A DNA stretch of 64,000 nt from an uncultured Chitinophaga sp. (GTDB lineage Bacteria; Bacteroidota; Bacteroidia; Chitinophagales; Chitinophagaceae), in assembly GCF_902168175.1 (NCBI RefSeq), contig NZ_CABHOU010000095.1, positions 186,001 to 250,000 on the forward strand, read 5' to 3'. Under the pieces are notes generated by a model. The model did not search any database. It saw only the letters and a program-made list of their open reading frames with translations, and was not told the origin of the DNA. Of the stretch, positions 7,850 through 18,419 are shown in pieces; positions within the stretch are counted from its first letter, which is position 1; every line of letters starts with the position of its first letter. Made by a program: the position numbers and the translations under genes.

Positions 7850-10303
7850 ATGATAAAAAAACTTTTGTTGCTTCAACTGTTCGTGCTTGTAACCCTGTGT
7901 GTTAGCGCCCAGGTACCGACTATGTCGTCTGAAGCGATGAAGCAGATGAAAGCAGAGAGCCTGAGCGACGACCAGGTAAGGCAGGTGGTAGCGGATATGA
8001 AAAAGAATAGGATGGACATCTCGCAGCTGGACACTTATGCTCAGCAAAAAGGCATTCCTTCATCGGAAGTCCAGAAGTTGAAACAACGGATAATAGCTTT
8101 AAACCTCGATAAAGAGCTGGCCACACAGTCGGCGGGAGAAGGTGGGACTACAGGAGAGCGGGGTGTTGATGGTGCTACCGACAGTCCGATGACCCAGGAT
8201 GAAATAAAAGCGGTTCAGCACCGCCGCCGCATATTCGGATCAGAACTTTTTTCTAACAAAAATCTTTCTTTTGAACCGAACCTTAGAATGGCTACGCCGC
8301 CTAACTACCAGTTGGCTACGGGCGACGAGATACTTATTGACGTGTATGGTTATTCCGAAGTACAGCATCGCCTGAAGGTAACGCCCGAAGGCTATATCCG
8401 AATTCCAAATCTGGGACCAGTGTATGTAAACGGCTTATCCATGGAAGAGGCCAAGGAAAGAATCACCAAACAACTGGGTACAATATATGGAGGCATCCGC
8501 ACGGGAAATACTTTTGTAAGCGTATCGCTGGGCAATATCCGCAGTATTAAGGTGTTATTGATCGGTGAGGTAGTAGCGCCTGCTACTTACACATTGCCCT
8601 CGCTCGCTACCGTTGCCAATGCATTGTATCTGTCGGGCGGTCCCAGCGAAAACGGTTCCTTCCGCAATATTCAGGTGATCCGTAACGGCAAGGTAGTCGC
8701 GACTTTTGACCTTTACGATTTTTTAACCCGAGGTGATCTGACGAACAATGTGGTATTGCGCGATCAGGATATTGTGCGGGTGAATCCGTATGCGACGCGC
8801 ATTGAGTTAGCCGGGCAGGTAAAAAGGCCGGCAATTTTTGAGGCGAAGGAAGGCGAAACACTGCAAACTATACTGGACTTCGCAGGAGGATATACTGATA
8901 TTGCTTATCGTGATAACATCAGCGTACAACGTATTAATAGTAGAGAACGGGAGGTATTGACCGTTAACTCTGGTGAAGTGGGCACTTTTAAGCTGAAGTC
9001 GGGCGATCGATTTTACGTGGATTCTATATTGAATACCTATACCAACAGAGTGACCATTACAGGGGCCATTTATCACCCCGGTGCATACGCGTTATCCCAG
9101 GGGATGACCCTTGCCGACCTTATCAAAAGGGCCGATGGCGTGAAGGAAGAAGCTTCGTTGAACCGTGGTTTGATCCGCAGGTTGCAGGGTGATCGCAGCC
9201 AGGCCTATGTAGCTTTCGACGTAACGAAGGTGCTGAATGGAACCCAAATAGAGGTGCTGCAGCGGGAAGATAGCGTGTTTATCTTCAGTAAATCTGATTT
9301 GCAGGAATCGTATCAGGTGAAAATTTCCGGCGAGGTAAACAAGCCTGGCTATTTCCCTTATGCAGCAAGTATGCAGCTAGAGGATCTGGTGCTGCTGGCA
9401 GGCGGCCTTACAGATGCGGCTTCGCTGCAACAGGTAGAGATTTCGCGACGTATTAGGAATGCATCTTATGAAGGGCGTGATACTGCGCTGGCCTTTATCC
9501 AGCAATTTAATATCAGCGGAGATTTGCGTACGGGCGGCGATACGAATTTTATCTTGCAACCGTTCGATGAAGTTACCATTCGCAGGTCGCCAATTTATAA
9601 TGAACAGGGTAATGTGTTTATCGATGGAGAGGTGTTGTATCCGGGTTTATATACAGTAAACGCGAAGTCTGAACGAATTTCCAATCTATTACGCCGCGCC
9701 GGTGGGCTACGCCCCGAGGCATTTCCCGAAGGAGCATTGTTGTTACGAAAAACATTTGTTAATAATGGTGACAGTGCGTTGTTGAGCAGCAAACTAGATG
9801 TGTTTTATAACAAGCTTTCCGACACCAACGCTATTGCGAAAGTACAGGGCACTATGATGAAAAACGAGCAATTGCTTGGTATACAATTGGATAAAATTCT
9901 CGCATCGCCAGGGTCAAAATATGATCTTTTCCTCGAAGAAGGTGATGTCATCCGGATCCCTAAAAAATTACAGACCGTACAGTTATTTGGAGAAGTGTAT
10001 TTCCCTAAAAAGGTCCGCTTCGACAAAAATTTCGGGTTCCGAGACTATATACGCGGTGCCGGTGGTTTTACAAGTCAGGGACTAAGAAGGAAGAGTTACG
10101 TTGTTTATGCCAATGGAGAGGTGAAGAGTACCAAACGGGTACTGTTTTTTAACAGTTATCCCAGGTTGCGACCCGGTGCAGAAATATATGTTCCTGCCAA
10201 GAAAGATGCGCGCAGGATGTCAGGTACCGAAGTGGTAGGGCTAACTACCGGCTTAGCCTCAGTGGCGTTGATCATCATTACGATCCTCGATAAAATAAAG
10301 TAA
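7850..10303 (+). CDS. SLBB-domain polysaccharide export outer-membrane protein (Wza-like)
   Basis: Poly_export pattern YQLATGDEILIDVYGYSE, repeated SLBB segments (TGAIYHPGAYAL, SGEVNKPGYFPY, DGEVLYPGLYTV), signal peptide; ATG 7850 preferred over 7808. Confidence 0.92.
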   Translation: MIKKLLLLQLFVLVTLCVSAQVPTMSSEAMKQMKAESLSDDQVRQVVADMKKNRMDISQLDTYAQQKGIPSSEVQKLKQRIIALNLDKELATQSAGEGGTTGERGVDGATDSPMTQDEIKAVQHRRRIFGSELFSNKNLSFEPNLRMATPPNYQLATGDEILIDVYGYSEVQHRLKVTPEGYIRIPNLGPVYVNGLSMEEAKERITKQLGTIYGGIRTGNTFVSVSLGNIRSIKVLLIGEVVAPATYTLPSLATVANALYLSGGPSENGSFRNIQVIRNGKVVATFDLYDFLTRGDLTNNVVLRDQDIVRVNPYATRIELAGQVKRPAIFEAKEGETLQTILDFAGGYTDIAYRDNISVQRINSREREVLTVNSGEVGTFKLKSGDRFYVDSILNTYTNRVTITGAIYHPGAYALSQGMTLADLIKRADGVKEEASLNRGLIRRLQGDRSQAYVAFDVTKVLNGTQIEVLQREDSVFIFSKSDLQESYQVKISGEVNKPGYFPYAASMQLEDLVLLAGGLTDAASLQQVEISRRIRNASYEGRDTALAFIQQFNISGDLRTGGDTNFILQPFDEVTIRRSPIYNEQGNVFIDGEVLYPGLYTVNAKSERISNLLRRAGGLRPEAFPEGALLLRKTFVNNGDSALLSSKLDVFYNKLSDTNAIAKVQGTMMKNEQLLGIQLDKILASPGSKYDLFLEEGDVIRIPKKLQTVQLFGEVYFPKKVRFDKNFGFRDYIRGAGGFTSQGLRRKSYVVYANGEVKSTKRVLFFNSYPRLRPGAEIYVPAKKDARRMSGTEVVGLTTGLASVALIIITILDKIK

Positions 10304-10329
10304 TCTCTTATAAGTGTAAAAGACCAGCT

Positions 10330-11412
10330 ATGGAGGCAAGCGAAACGCAACAACATACGGATCAGGAAGATATAACTATCAAAGACCTCATTGTAAAGAC
10401 GCAGGATTGGACCAGGTTTTTGTTTAAAAAATGGTGGATTATTCTGCTAGTCTCTGCGCTTGGTGGGGGGATAGGGCTATTACTCGCGTTTTTTTCAAAG
10501 CCTAAATATGCTGCAGAACTTACTTTTATTGTAGAGGATACTAAGGGTGGTCAAATGAGCAATTATGCAGGACTCGCCAGCCAGCTAGGGATCAATCTCG
10601 GGAATGGAGCAGCAGGAGGAAGTGTGTTTGCAGGCGACAACGTCATCGAATTTCTCCGATCCCGGCTAATGATCGAGCGTACGCTTCTGGCATCAGTAAT
10701 GGTAGATGGGAAGCAGTTGACATTGGCAGAGATGTATCTGAATGTTACGGGCCTTACAGAAGCTTGGGTAAAACATCCGAAAATGTCACGCGTGAAGTTC
10801 CCGGTAAATGCCGATCGCGAACGCTTCAGCATAGATCAGGACAGTGTGCTGAATCTTATACAGCTTTCAATTTCTAAACAACACCTTACTATCTCAAAGG
10901 CTGATAAATTGTTGAGCTTCATCACCGTCAAAATAGTTTCTCCCGAACAGCGGTTTTCTAAACTTTTTACAGAAAGATTGGTGAATGAAGCGGTGGATTT
11001 TTATGTGCAGACAAAGACGCTGCGATCGAAAAATACCGTTGAAAAATTGCAGGCGCGAGCAGACTCCATCGAATTTTTATTAAACAGGAAAACCTATTCT
11101 GCCGCCGTTACCGAAGACCTAAATGCCAATCCCGCTCGCAATGTGGCGAGGGTAGGAACGGAACTCGCATTGCGGGACAAGTTAGTGCTGCAGACGATGT
11201 ATGCCGAAATTGTGAAGAATCTTGAGTTCGCGAAAATGTCGATGGATCAACAAACGCCACTAATCCAGGTAGTGGATACTCCTCGTTTGCCTCTGAAGAA
11301 GGAGAAACTCGGTAAATTTAAAGGGCTAATGATAGGAGGTTTTACCGGGGCTTTTTTAATCATACTGTACCTTGTATTAGCAAGGCTATATAAAGAAATA
11401 ATGGCCAAATAA
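10330..11412 (+). CDS. Wzz/GumC-type chain-length determinant, no kinase domain
   Basis: Two TM segments flanking periplasmic region, VVDTPRLPLKKEKLGKFKGLMIGGFTG C-terminal motif. Confidence 0.88.
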   Translation: MEASETQQHTDQEDITIKDLIVKTQDWTRFLFKKWWIILLVSALGGGIGLLLAFFSKPKYAAELTFIVEDTKGGQMSNYAGLASQLGINLGNGAAGGSVFAGDNVIEFLRSRLMIERTLLASVMVDGKQLTLAEMYLNVTGLTEAWVKHPKMSRVKFPVNADRERFSIDQDSVLNLIQLSISKQHLTISKADKLLSFITVKIVSPEQRFSKLFTERLVNEAVDFYVQTKTLRSKNTVEKLQARADSIEFLLNRKTYSAAVTEDLNANPARNVARVGTELALRDKLVLQTMYAEIVKNLEFAKMSMDQQTPLIQVVDTPRLPLKKEKLGKFKGLMIGGFTGAFLIILYLVLARLYKEIMAK

Positions 11413-11420
11413 ATCGCTTC

Positions 11421-12713
11421 ATGGAAAAGTCATCAAATTATAAAATAGGGATCATCGGGCTTGGATATGTAGGGTTGCCGCTGGCAGTAGAATTTGCAAA
11501 AAAGTATGATGTATGGGGCTTTGATATTAAAGAAAGCCGTGTACAGGAGCTGTCTCAGGGCATTGATCATACAAAGGAAGCGGATCTGACAAGCCTCCGC
11601 GCAGTATCTCACCATTCGGATAATCAGGCGGGCAGATTGCGGTTCTCTCACAAAACGGAAGACATTGCTGGTTGTAATGTCTACATTCTTACCGTTCCAA
11701 CCCCTATCGACCATTTCAAAACACCAGACCTCCGTCCGCTGCTGAAAGCTACGGAGATGGTCGGGAAATTGCTGAAAGCCGGAGACATTGTCATTTATGA
11801 ATCAACCGTTTATCCTGGTTGTACTGAAGATGACTGCGTGCCAGTACTTGAAGCTACTTCAGGGTTAAAATTCAATAAAGACTTTTTCTGCGGATATTCT
11901 CCAGAAAGAATTAACCCCGGCGACAAAGTTAACACACTTACTAAAATCATGAAGGTGACTTCTGGTTCTACCGAAGAAGTAGCCGAAGTTGTTGATCAGT
12001 TATATCGGAGTATCATCGAAGCTGGCACCTTTAAGGCAAGCAGCCTGAAAGTGGCAGAGGCGTCGAAAGCTATTGAAAATGCACAGCGCGATGTGAATAT
12101 CAGCTTCGTAAATGAACTGGCTTTGATTTTCGCTCGTATGGAAATCGATACGAATGACGTACTGGAAGCCGCGGCTACCAAATGGAATTTCCTCAAGTTT
12201 AAGCCCGGATTAGTGGGCGGGCACTGTATTGGCGTTGATCCATATTACCTGGCACACAAAGCCGAATCGCTTGGTTATCATCCGCAGGTGATTTTGTCGG
12301 GCCGAAGGGTAAATGACAATATGGGTATGTTTGTGGCCAATTGCGTCATTAAACTAATGATTAAAAAGGGACACAAGATCAATGCCTCCAGAGCTTTGAT
12401 CCTCGGGGTTACCTTTAAAGAAAACTGTCCGGATATCCGAAATTCCCGTGTGGTCGACATCTACCATGAACTTAAGCAATTTGGATTGTTGGTAGATATG
12501 TATGATCCGCACGCGGACCCCGCTGAAGTGAAGGAAGAGTATGGGATTTTGCCGGTAGAACACCTGGATCGCAAATACGACGCAATCATCCTTGCAGTGT
12601 CTCATACAGAATTTAAAGCGCTTGATTTTACTTCACTCAGATACGATGAACAAAGCGTAATTTTTGATACTAAAGCATTCCTCGACCGGTCAATTGTTGA
12701 CGGCCGGTTATAA
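11421..12713 (+). CDS. nucleotide sugar dehydrogenase (UDP-HexNAc/hexose 6-dehydrogenase, TviB/WbpO type)
   Basis: IGLGYVGLPLAVEFAKKYDVWGFDI, ESTVYPGCTE, KPGLVGGHCIGVDPYYL motifs. Confidence 0.92.
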   Translation: MEKSSNYKIGIIGLGYVGLPLAVEFAKKYDVWGFDIKESRVQELSQGIDHTKEADLTSLRAVSHHSDNQAGRLRFSHKTEDIAGCNVYILTVPTPIDHFKTPDLRPLLKATEMVGKLLKAGDIVIYESTVYPGCTEDDCVPVLEATSGLKFNKDFFCGYSPERINPGDKVNTLTKIMKVTSGSTEEVAEVVDQLYRSIIEAGTFKASSLKVAEASKAIENAQRDVNISFVNELALIFARMEIDTNDVLEAAATKWNFLKFKPGLVGGHCIGVDPYYLAHKAESLGYHPQVILSGRRVNDNMGMFVANCVIKLMIKKGHKINASRALILGVTFKENCPDIRNSRVVDIYHELKQFGLLVDMYDPHADPAEVKEEYGILPVEHLDRKYDAIILAVSHTEFKALDFTSLRYDEQSVIFDTKAFLDRSIVDGRL

Positions 12714-12726
12714 ATATGCATCTAAT

Positions 12727-13860
12727 ATGATACCATTATCAGAACCCAATTTGGGAGGAAATGAATTGAAGTACGTTAGTGATTGCATTGAGACCAATTG
12801 GGTGTCGTCAGTAGGCAGCTATGTCGACAAATTCGAGCAAATGTCTGCCGCATATTGTGATGTAGCGAAAGGGATAGCCGCCACTAATGGTACTGCGGCG
12901 TTGCACATCAGCCTTATTTTAGGAGGGGTGCAACGTGGTGATCTAGTTATTCTTCCAAATATCACATTTGTTGCACCAGCAAATGTGATTAAGTATATAG
13001 GGGCCGATCCTTTATTAATGGATGTTGATAAAGACACTTGGCAGCTGGATACTGTACTTTTGGAGCGTTTTCTAGCTACGGAATGTGAGGTGCGCGGTGG
13101 CTACTGTTATCACGTTTCATCTGGCCGTCGCATTCCAGTTATCTTACCCGTGCATGTATTAGGTAACATGGTGAATATGGAGGCACTTATGACGCTGGCC
13201 GAAAGTTACCGGCTTACGGTTATTGAAGATGCGACCGAGGCTTTGGGCTCAACTTACAATGGGAAACCAGCAGGCTCATTTGGCCTGTTTGGTTGTTTGA
13301 GTTATAATGGGAATAAGATAATTACCACCGGTGGGGGAGGGATGATCCTTACCAATGATGAAAAGCTGGCCGCTAAGGCAAAACATCTAACAACGCAGGC
13401 GAAAGCTTCTGCGCTTGATTATTATCACGATGAACTGGGCTATAATTATCGTTTGGTAAATATTCTTGCCGCCATTGGAGTTGCGCAGATGGAGCAACTG
13501 GATGCGTTTATTGTTCGCAAAAGGGCTGTGGCAGAAATGTATTCATCTGCGTTAAAAGAGGTTCCGGGTTTCAGGCCGCAGACGGTTACAGCGAATGTTA
13601 ATCCTAACTGCTGGCTTTACACAGCAGCCTTTCACCGGTCTAAGGAATTGATTGCTTACCTAAAGGAACATCAGGTGCAGGCAAGGCCATTCTGGGTTCC
13701 AATGAATCAGTTGCCCGTATTCGAAAATGATGTGTATTACAATAATGGTGATATATCGGGCGAGGTGTTCGGTGATTGTGTAAGCCTGCCTTGCTCATCT
13801 GGAATTACTGACGAGATGGTGGCGATAGTGATTAATAAAATCAAGGAGTTTTATGCCTAA
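12727..13860 (+). CDS. LegC-like DegT/DnrJ/EryC1 aminotransferase
   Basis: MIPLSEPNLGGNELKYVSDCIETNWVSSVGSYVDKFE, VIEDATEALGS, SYNGNKIITTGGGGMI (PLP lysine region). Confidence 0.87.
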   Translation: MIPLSEPNLGGNELKYVSDCIETNWVSSVGSYVDKFEQMSAAYCDVAKGIAATNGTAALHISLILGGVQRGDLVILPNITFVAPANVIKYIGADPLLMDVDKDTWQLDTVLLERFLATECEVRGGYCYHVSSGRRIPVILPVHVLGNMVNMEALMTLAESYRLTVIEDATEALGSTYNGKPAGSFGLFGCLSYNGNKIITTGGGGMILTNDEKLAAKAKHLTTQAKASALDYYHDELGYNYRLVNILAAIGVAQMEQLDAFIVRKRAVAEMYSSALKEVPGFRPQTVTANVNPNCWLYTAAFHRSKELIAYLKEHQVQARPFWVPMNQLPVFENDVYYNNGDISGEVFGDCVSLPCSSGITDEMVAIVINKIKEFYA

Positions 13861-14494
13861 AAAACCATTAATACTGGTAGGCGGCGGCGGGCATTGCGTC
13901 TCCTGTATAGATGCGATAGAAAGCAGCGACGAATGGGAAATCCTTGGCATTCTTGAACGCGAGGCGACCGCTGTTGGCCGGCGGGTGCTGGGTTACTCTG
14001 TACTGGGTACTAACGAGGCGATACCGATGTACGTAGCAAAAGGATATTATTTCCTGGTAACGGTCGGCCAGATTAAGTCGGCTGCTACAAGGCGTACGCT
14101 CACTTCGCTGTTGGAGAAAGCCGGGGCGCGGATGGCGACAGTGGTAGCTGCAAAGTCGATTGTTTCGCAGCACGCAACACTTGGCGAAGGCACAATTGTT
14201 CATCATTTTAGTGTTGTGAATGCCGGTGCAGTAGTGGGGAAATCAAATATTTTGAATACCGGCAGTATTATAGAGCACGATGTGACGACAGGCGATTTTT
14301 GTCATATTTCCACCTCAGCTGTTCTAAACGGCAATGTTAAAATAGGAAATAATTGCTTTATTGGCAGTGGTGTAGTTGTATTGAACGGATTGCAGATTGC
14401 GGATGAAGTAGTGCTGGGAGCGGGAGCGATTGTAACCAAAAGCATACACGATTCAGGTATATATGCCGGGGTGCCTAACAAAAAAATCAAGTAA
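13853..14494 (+). CDS. NeuD/PglD/LegH-like sugar O/N-acetyltransferase (left-handed beta helix)
   Basis: ILVGGGGHCVSCID N-terminus and hexapeptide repeats; overlaps neighbours by a few nt. Confidence 0.87.
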   Translation: MPKKPLILVGGGGHCVSCIDAIESSDEWEILGILEREATAVGRRVLGYSVLGTNEAIPMYVAKGYYFLVTVGQIKSAATRRTLTSLLEKAGARMATVVAAKSIVSQHATLGEGTIVHHFSVVNAGAVVGKSNILNTGSIIEHDVTTGDFCHISTSAVLNGNVKIGNNCFIGSGVVVLNGLQIADEVVLGAGAIVTKSIHDSGIYAGVPNKKIK

Positions 14495-15516
14495 TGACGC
14501 ATACGCTTATTATAGCAGAAGCCGGGGTAAACCATAACGGCGATCTTGCAACCGCTTTTAAGCTTGTGGATGCCGCCAAGGCTGCGGGTGCCGACTTGGT
14601 TAAATTTCAGACTTTCAAGGCTGAAAAACTGGTTAGCAGAGTAGCAAGGAAGGCGGAATACCAGGTCAGGAATACGGAAAAGGAATCGGAAACGCAGTTC
14701 GAGATGTTGCGGCGATTGGAGTTGAGTGAGAGTGACCATGACGCGCTGATAGCTTACTGTCGCAAAAAGGAAATCGGGTTTTTCTCCACCGCTTTCGATA
14801 TGGATTCACTTCAATACCTGCATTCCCTGGGTATCACCATTGCAAAAGTGCCATCCGGAGAACTGACGAATCTGCCTTATTTAAGGAAGATGGCCAAGCT
14901 GTTTGACCGTATTATTATTTCCACCGGTATGGCTATGATGGACGAGGTGAAAGCCGCGCTGGAGGTGTTTTTGGCAGCCGGTACTGAGCGCTCTAATATC
15001 ACTGTGCTGCATTGTAATACAGAATATCCGACCCCAATGCAGGATGTGAATCTGCGTGCTATGCTAAGTATACGGGAACAATTGCAGATAACCGTGGGTT
15101 ATTCTGATCATACGGCTGGCATTGAGGTGCCCATTGCCGCGGTAGCCCTTGGTGCCACGGTGATAGAAAAGCATTTTACGTTAGATAAAACAATGGAAGG
15201 TCCGGATCATAGGGCTTCACTGGAACCTGCGGAACTGGCGGCCATGGTAAATGGCATCAGGAATGTGGAAGCAGCGATTGCTGGATCGGGGTTTAAAGAG
15301 CCCTCAGCATCGGAGAAAAAAAATATTGTCATTGCCAGAAAAAGTATTCACCTGAAAGAAGCGCTTGAACATGGTGCTGTTCTAAAGGAAGAACACCTGG
15401 TGATGTTGCGCCCGGGTGATGGAATTTCTCCATTTGAAATGGATAACGTCATCGGCCGCAGATTAAACGAAAACAAGGAAGCGTATCATAAACTTTCCTG
15501 GTCAGATTTAATATGA
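14494..15516 (+). CDS. NeuB/LegI-like nonulosonic acid synthase
   Basis: IIAEAGVNHNGDLATAFKLVDAAKAAGADLVKFQTF, VGYSDHTAGIEVPIAAVALGATVIEKHFTLDK, C-terminal SAF domain. Confidence 0.93.
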   Translation: MTHTLIIAEAGVNHNGDLATAFKLVDAAKAAGADLVKFQTFKAEKLVSRVARKAEYQVRNTEKESETQFEMLRRLELSESDHDALIAYCRKKEIGFFSTAFDMDSLQYLHSLGITIAKVPSGELTNLPYLRKMAKLFDRIIISTGMAMMDEVKAALEVFLAAGTERSNITVLHCNTEYPTPMQDVNLRAMLSIREQLQITVGYSDHTAGIEVPIAAVALGATVIEKHFTLDKTMEGPDHRASLEPAELAAMVNGIRNVEAAIAGSGFKEPSASEKKNIVIARKSIHLKEALEHGAVLKEEHLVMLRPGDGISPFEMDNVIGRRLNENKEAYHKLSWSDLI

Positions 15517-16634
15517 GAGTTGGTATATTGACAAGTTCCCGTGCTGATTTCGGCATTTATCTTCCGCTATTGAAGGAATTGCGGCGCCATGCGGATGTCC
15601 GGACAGAATTGATTGTGTTTGGAACACACCTGTCTCACTGTCATGGTTACACCGCACAGCATATACTAGACGAAGGTTTTTCTATTGATCATCGCATAGA
15701 GTCGATGTTGCTGGGCGATACGGAAGAAGCATTGTCGACAGGCATCGGTCTGACGGTAACAAAGTTCGCCAGTTTCTGGCAACAACATGGCAAACGATTT
15801 GATTGGGTATTGTGCCTTGGCGACCGTTTTGAAATGTTCGCAGCAGTTGCAGCAGGTATTCCCTTTAATATCAGGTTTGCACATATTCATGGCGGTGAAA
15901 CTACGCTGGGAGCTATTGATAATACTTTCAGGCATGCGATCACTCACGCTTCCAAAATGCATTTTACAGCCACAGAGGCCTTTTTAGATAAGGTAAAACA
16001 ACTGGTAGAACCACCTTATCACATCTTCAATGTGGGCGCATTGAGCCTGGACAACCTGGGTGAAATACCCCTTCATACTAATGAAGAAATTCTGCAGAAA
16101 TGGGATATTGATCTTTCGAAGCCTACCGTATTGGTTACATTTCATCCTGAGACAGTAAAGCCAGAAATAAATGACAAGTATGGTAGGGAACTGGTAGACG
16201 CACTGTTGGAACTATCGCAGTACCAGTTCGTAATAACGATGCCTAATGCCGATACCGCAGGGAATCGTTTGCGGGCACTCTTTACCAGCAGTTTCAAAGA
16301 CAGCGCCCATGTACGTTTGGTGGAAAATTTTGGAACAAGGGGATATTTTACCATGATGGCCCGAAGCCGCTTTCTGCTGGGTAACACGTCAAGTGGCATT
16401 ATTGAAGCAGCTTCGTTTGACAAATATGTGTTGAACCTCGGCGATCGCCAGCGGGGACGACTTTGCGGCAAAAATGTAATTAATATTCCGGTTTCTAAAA
16501 CCGCCATACTTGAAGCAGTAACTAATATCGAAAAATTGCCCGCATATAACGACGGTAATATCTATTGGAATGGTGGTGCCGCCGTTCATATTGTAGAGCA
16601 GTTAATCAATCATAATAACTTATCCTTGGTATGA
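15513..16634 (+). CDS. NeuC/LegG-like UDP-N-acetylglucosamine 2-epimerase (hydrolysing)
   Basis: GILTSSRADFGIYLPLLKEL, LGDRFEMFAAVAAG, HIHGGE, GNTSSGIIEA. Confidence 0.93.
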   Translation: MRVGILTSSRADFGIYLPLLKELRRHADVRTELIVFGTHLSHCHGYTAQHILDEGFSIDHRIESMLLGDTEEALSTGIGLTVTKFASFWQQHGKRFDWVLCLGDRFEMFAAVAAGIPFNIRFAHIHGGETTLGAIDNTFRHAITHASKMHFTATEAFLDKVKQLVEPPYHIFNVGALSLDNLGEIPLHTNEEILQKWDIDLSKPTVLVTFHPETVKPEINDKYGRELVDALLELSQYQFVITMPNADTAGNRLRALFTSSFKDSAHVRLVENFGTRGYFTMMARSRFLLGNTSSGIIEAASFDKYVLNLGDRQRGRLCGKNVINIPVSKTAILEAVTNIEKLPAYNDGNIYWNGGAAVHIVEQLINHNNLSLV

Positions 16635-17680
16635 ACAGGCAGTGGGAAAAACACTTAATCAGCAATAGCGCCACTATTTTACAGGCGCTGGAAAGGCTGA
16701 ATGATCTGGGAAGCAATCTCACGCTTTTTATCGTCGACGAACATAACACGCTGCATGGTTCGCTGACCGATGGAGATATCCGCCGCGCCCTCATCCGTAA
16801 CGTTACGGTGGCAGAGCGTGTGGATGCTATCATGAATAAAGATTGTAGTTACCTTGTTAATAAGAACATAGATTTTGTCGTCTTGCAGACGCTTAGAAAC
16901 CGGCAGATCAAACTATTGCCTATTGTAGACGAACAGAAGCGAATATGCCGGTTGCTGAATCTCGAAAAGGTACGGTCCGTAATTCCTGTAGATGCCGTGA
17001 TTATGGCGGGTGGAGAAGGACGTAGATTAAAACCTTTAACGGATTCAATACCAAAACCGTTGCTGCCCGTAGGCGATAAACCTATCATTGAACATAACGT
17101 AGATCGACTCGATTCGTTTGGTGTGGAAAATATCTATATCACGGTTAAATACCTGGGCGAGCAGATCGAACACTATTTCAAAAATGGAAGGGAGCGGAAT
17201 ATCTCAATCAAGTTCGTGCGCGAAGATGAGCCTCTCGGTACGCTCGGCGCATGTTCGCTGATTAAGGATTTCCGGCATGAATATGTGCTCGTCATGAATT
17301 CCGATCTGCTCACTGATATCAACTATGAAGACTTCTTTATAGAGTTTATTCGTTCGGGCGCAGATATGGCAGTGGCCACTATTCCTTATGTAATTAATGT
17401 GCCTTACGCCGTTTTGGAAACGCAGGATAATTTTGTACAAACGTTTAAAGAAAAGCCAACCTACACTTATTATTCGAATGCGGGTATTTATCTTGTCCGC
17501 AAAGAATTGCTGGAAAATCTGCCTTACAACAGTTTCTTTAATGCGACTGACCTGATGGACGATTTGATTGGCCAGAACAAAAAGGTGTTGTCTTATCCAC
17601 TACTGGGCTACTGGTTGGATATTGGCAAGCATGAAGACTATAAAAAGGCACAGGAAGATATCAAACATATTTCAGTCTAA
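16631..17680 (+). CDS. PtmE-like CBS domain plus sugar-phosphate nucleotidyltransferase
   Basis: N-terminal CBS-like LTDGDIRRALI followed by VDAVIMAGGEGRRLKPLTDSIPKPLLPVGDKPIIEHN. Confidence 0.87.
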   Translation: MNRQWEKHLISNSATILQALERLNDLGSNLTLFIVDEHNTLHGSLTDGDIRRALIRNVTVAERVDAIMNKDCSYLVNKNIDFVVLQTLRNRQIKLLPIVDEQKRICRLLNLEKVRSVIPVDAVIMAGGEGRRLKPLTDSIPKPLLPVGDKPIIEHNVDRLDSFGVENIYITVKYLGEQIEHYFKNGRERNISIKFVREDEPLGTLGACSLIKDFRHEYVLVMNSDLLTDINYEDFFIEFIRSGADMAVATIPYVINVPYAVLETQDNFVQTFKEKPTYTYYSNAGIYLVRKELLENLPYNSFFNATDLMDDLIGQNKKVLSYPLLGYWLDIGKHEDYKKAQEDIKHISV

Positions 17681-17696
17681 CAAGTTCGAAAATAGT

Positions 17697-18419
17697 ATGT
17701 CGCTTTTAATTACAATTTGTGCACGGGGTGGATCCAAAGGTATTCCCGGGAAGAACATCAAAAAAGTGATGGGACGGCCTCTCATAGACTATTCTGTTAA
17801 GATAGCGCAAGCATTTGCGGCGCGTTACGGCGGGCACGTAGCATTGTCGACCGATGACGAAGAGATTGCCACCGTGGCGATGGAGTGTGGATTAGAGAGC
17901 AATTACAGAAGGCCTGCGGAACTGGGCACCGACACGGCCGGTAAAATAGATGTGATAAACGATATCGTACTTCATGAAGAAACAAAAGTTGGGCAGATGT
18001 TTAAATATGTGCTGGATTTGGATGTAACATCGCCCCTCCGTACACTCGACGATCTGGAAAAGGCATATCGGCTAATAAACGAAAATACCGACGCCCTTAC
18101 GCTATTTTCGGTGAACGCGGCGGCAAGAAATCCCTATTTCAATATGGTGGAACAGGACGAATCGGGCTATTACCGGCTGTCGAAAAAGCTGCCAGGAAGC
18201 GTGTTGACAAGGCAAAGTGCGCCCAAAGTATACGATCTTAATGCATCATTTTACTTTTACCGCCGCGCATTTTTTGATACAGGAAAAAAATCGCCTATCA
18301 CAGAGCGTTCGCTGGTATATGTGATGGATCATGTCTGTTTTGACCTGGATCATCCGATCGATTTTGACTTTTTAACTTATTTGCTGGAGCATAATAAACT
18401 TGAGATATCGCTAATATGA
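17697..18419 (+). CDS. CMP-nonulosonic acid synthetase (NeuA/LegF family)
   Basis: MSLLITICARGGSKGIPGKNIKKVMGRPLIDYSVK; ATG at 17697 preferred over 17568. Confidence 0.9.
   Translation: MSLLITICARGGSKGIPGKNIKKVMGRPLIDYSVKIAQAFAARYGGHVALSTDDEEIATVAMECGLESNYRRPAELGTDTAGKIDVINDIVLHEETKVGQMFKYVLDLDVTSPLRTLDDLEKAYRLINENTDALTLFSVNAAARNPYFNMVEQDESGYYRLSKKLPGSVLTRQSAPKVYDLNASFYFYRRAFFDTGKKSPITERSLVYVMDHVCFDLDHPIDFDFLTYLLEHNKLEISLI

Noticed and set aside
7675-7905. 76-aa ORF containing GAGVCYPNFEKTSYDKK
   Set aside because: Overlaps the EPS export gene start and the leader in another frame; not supported as CDS, although the GTGTTAT core is noted as a finding.
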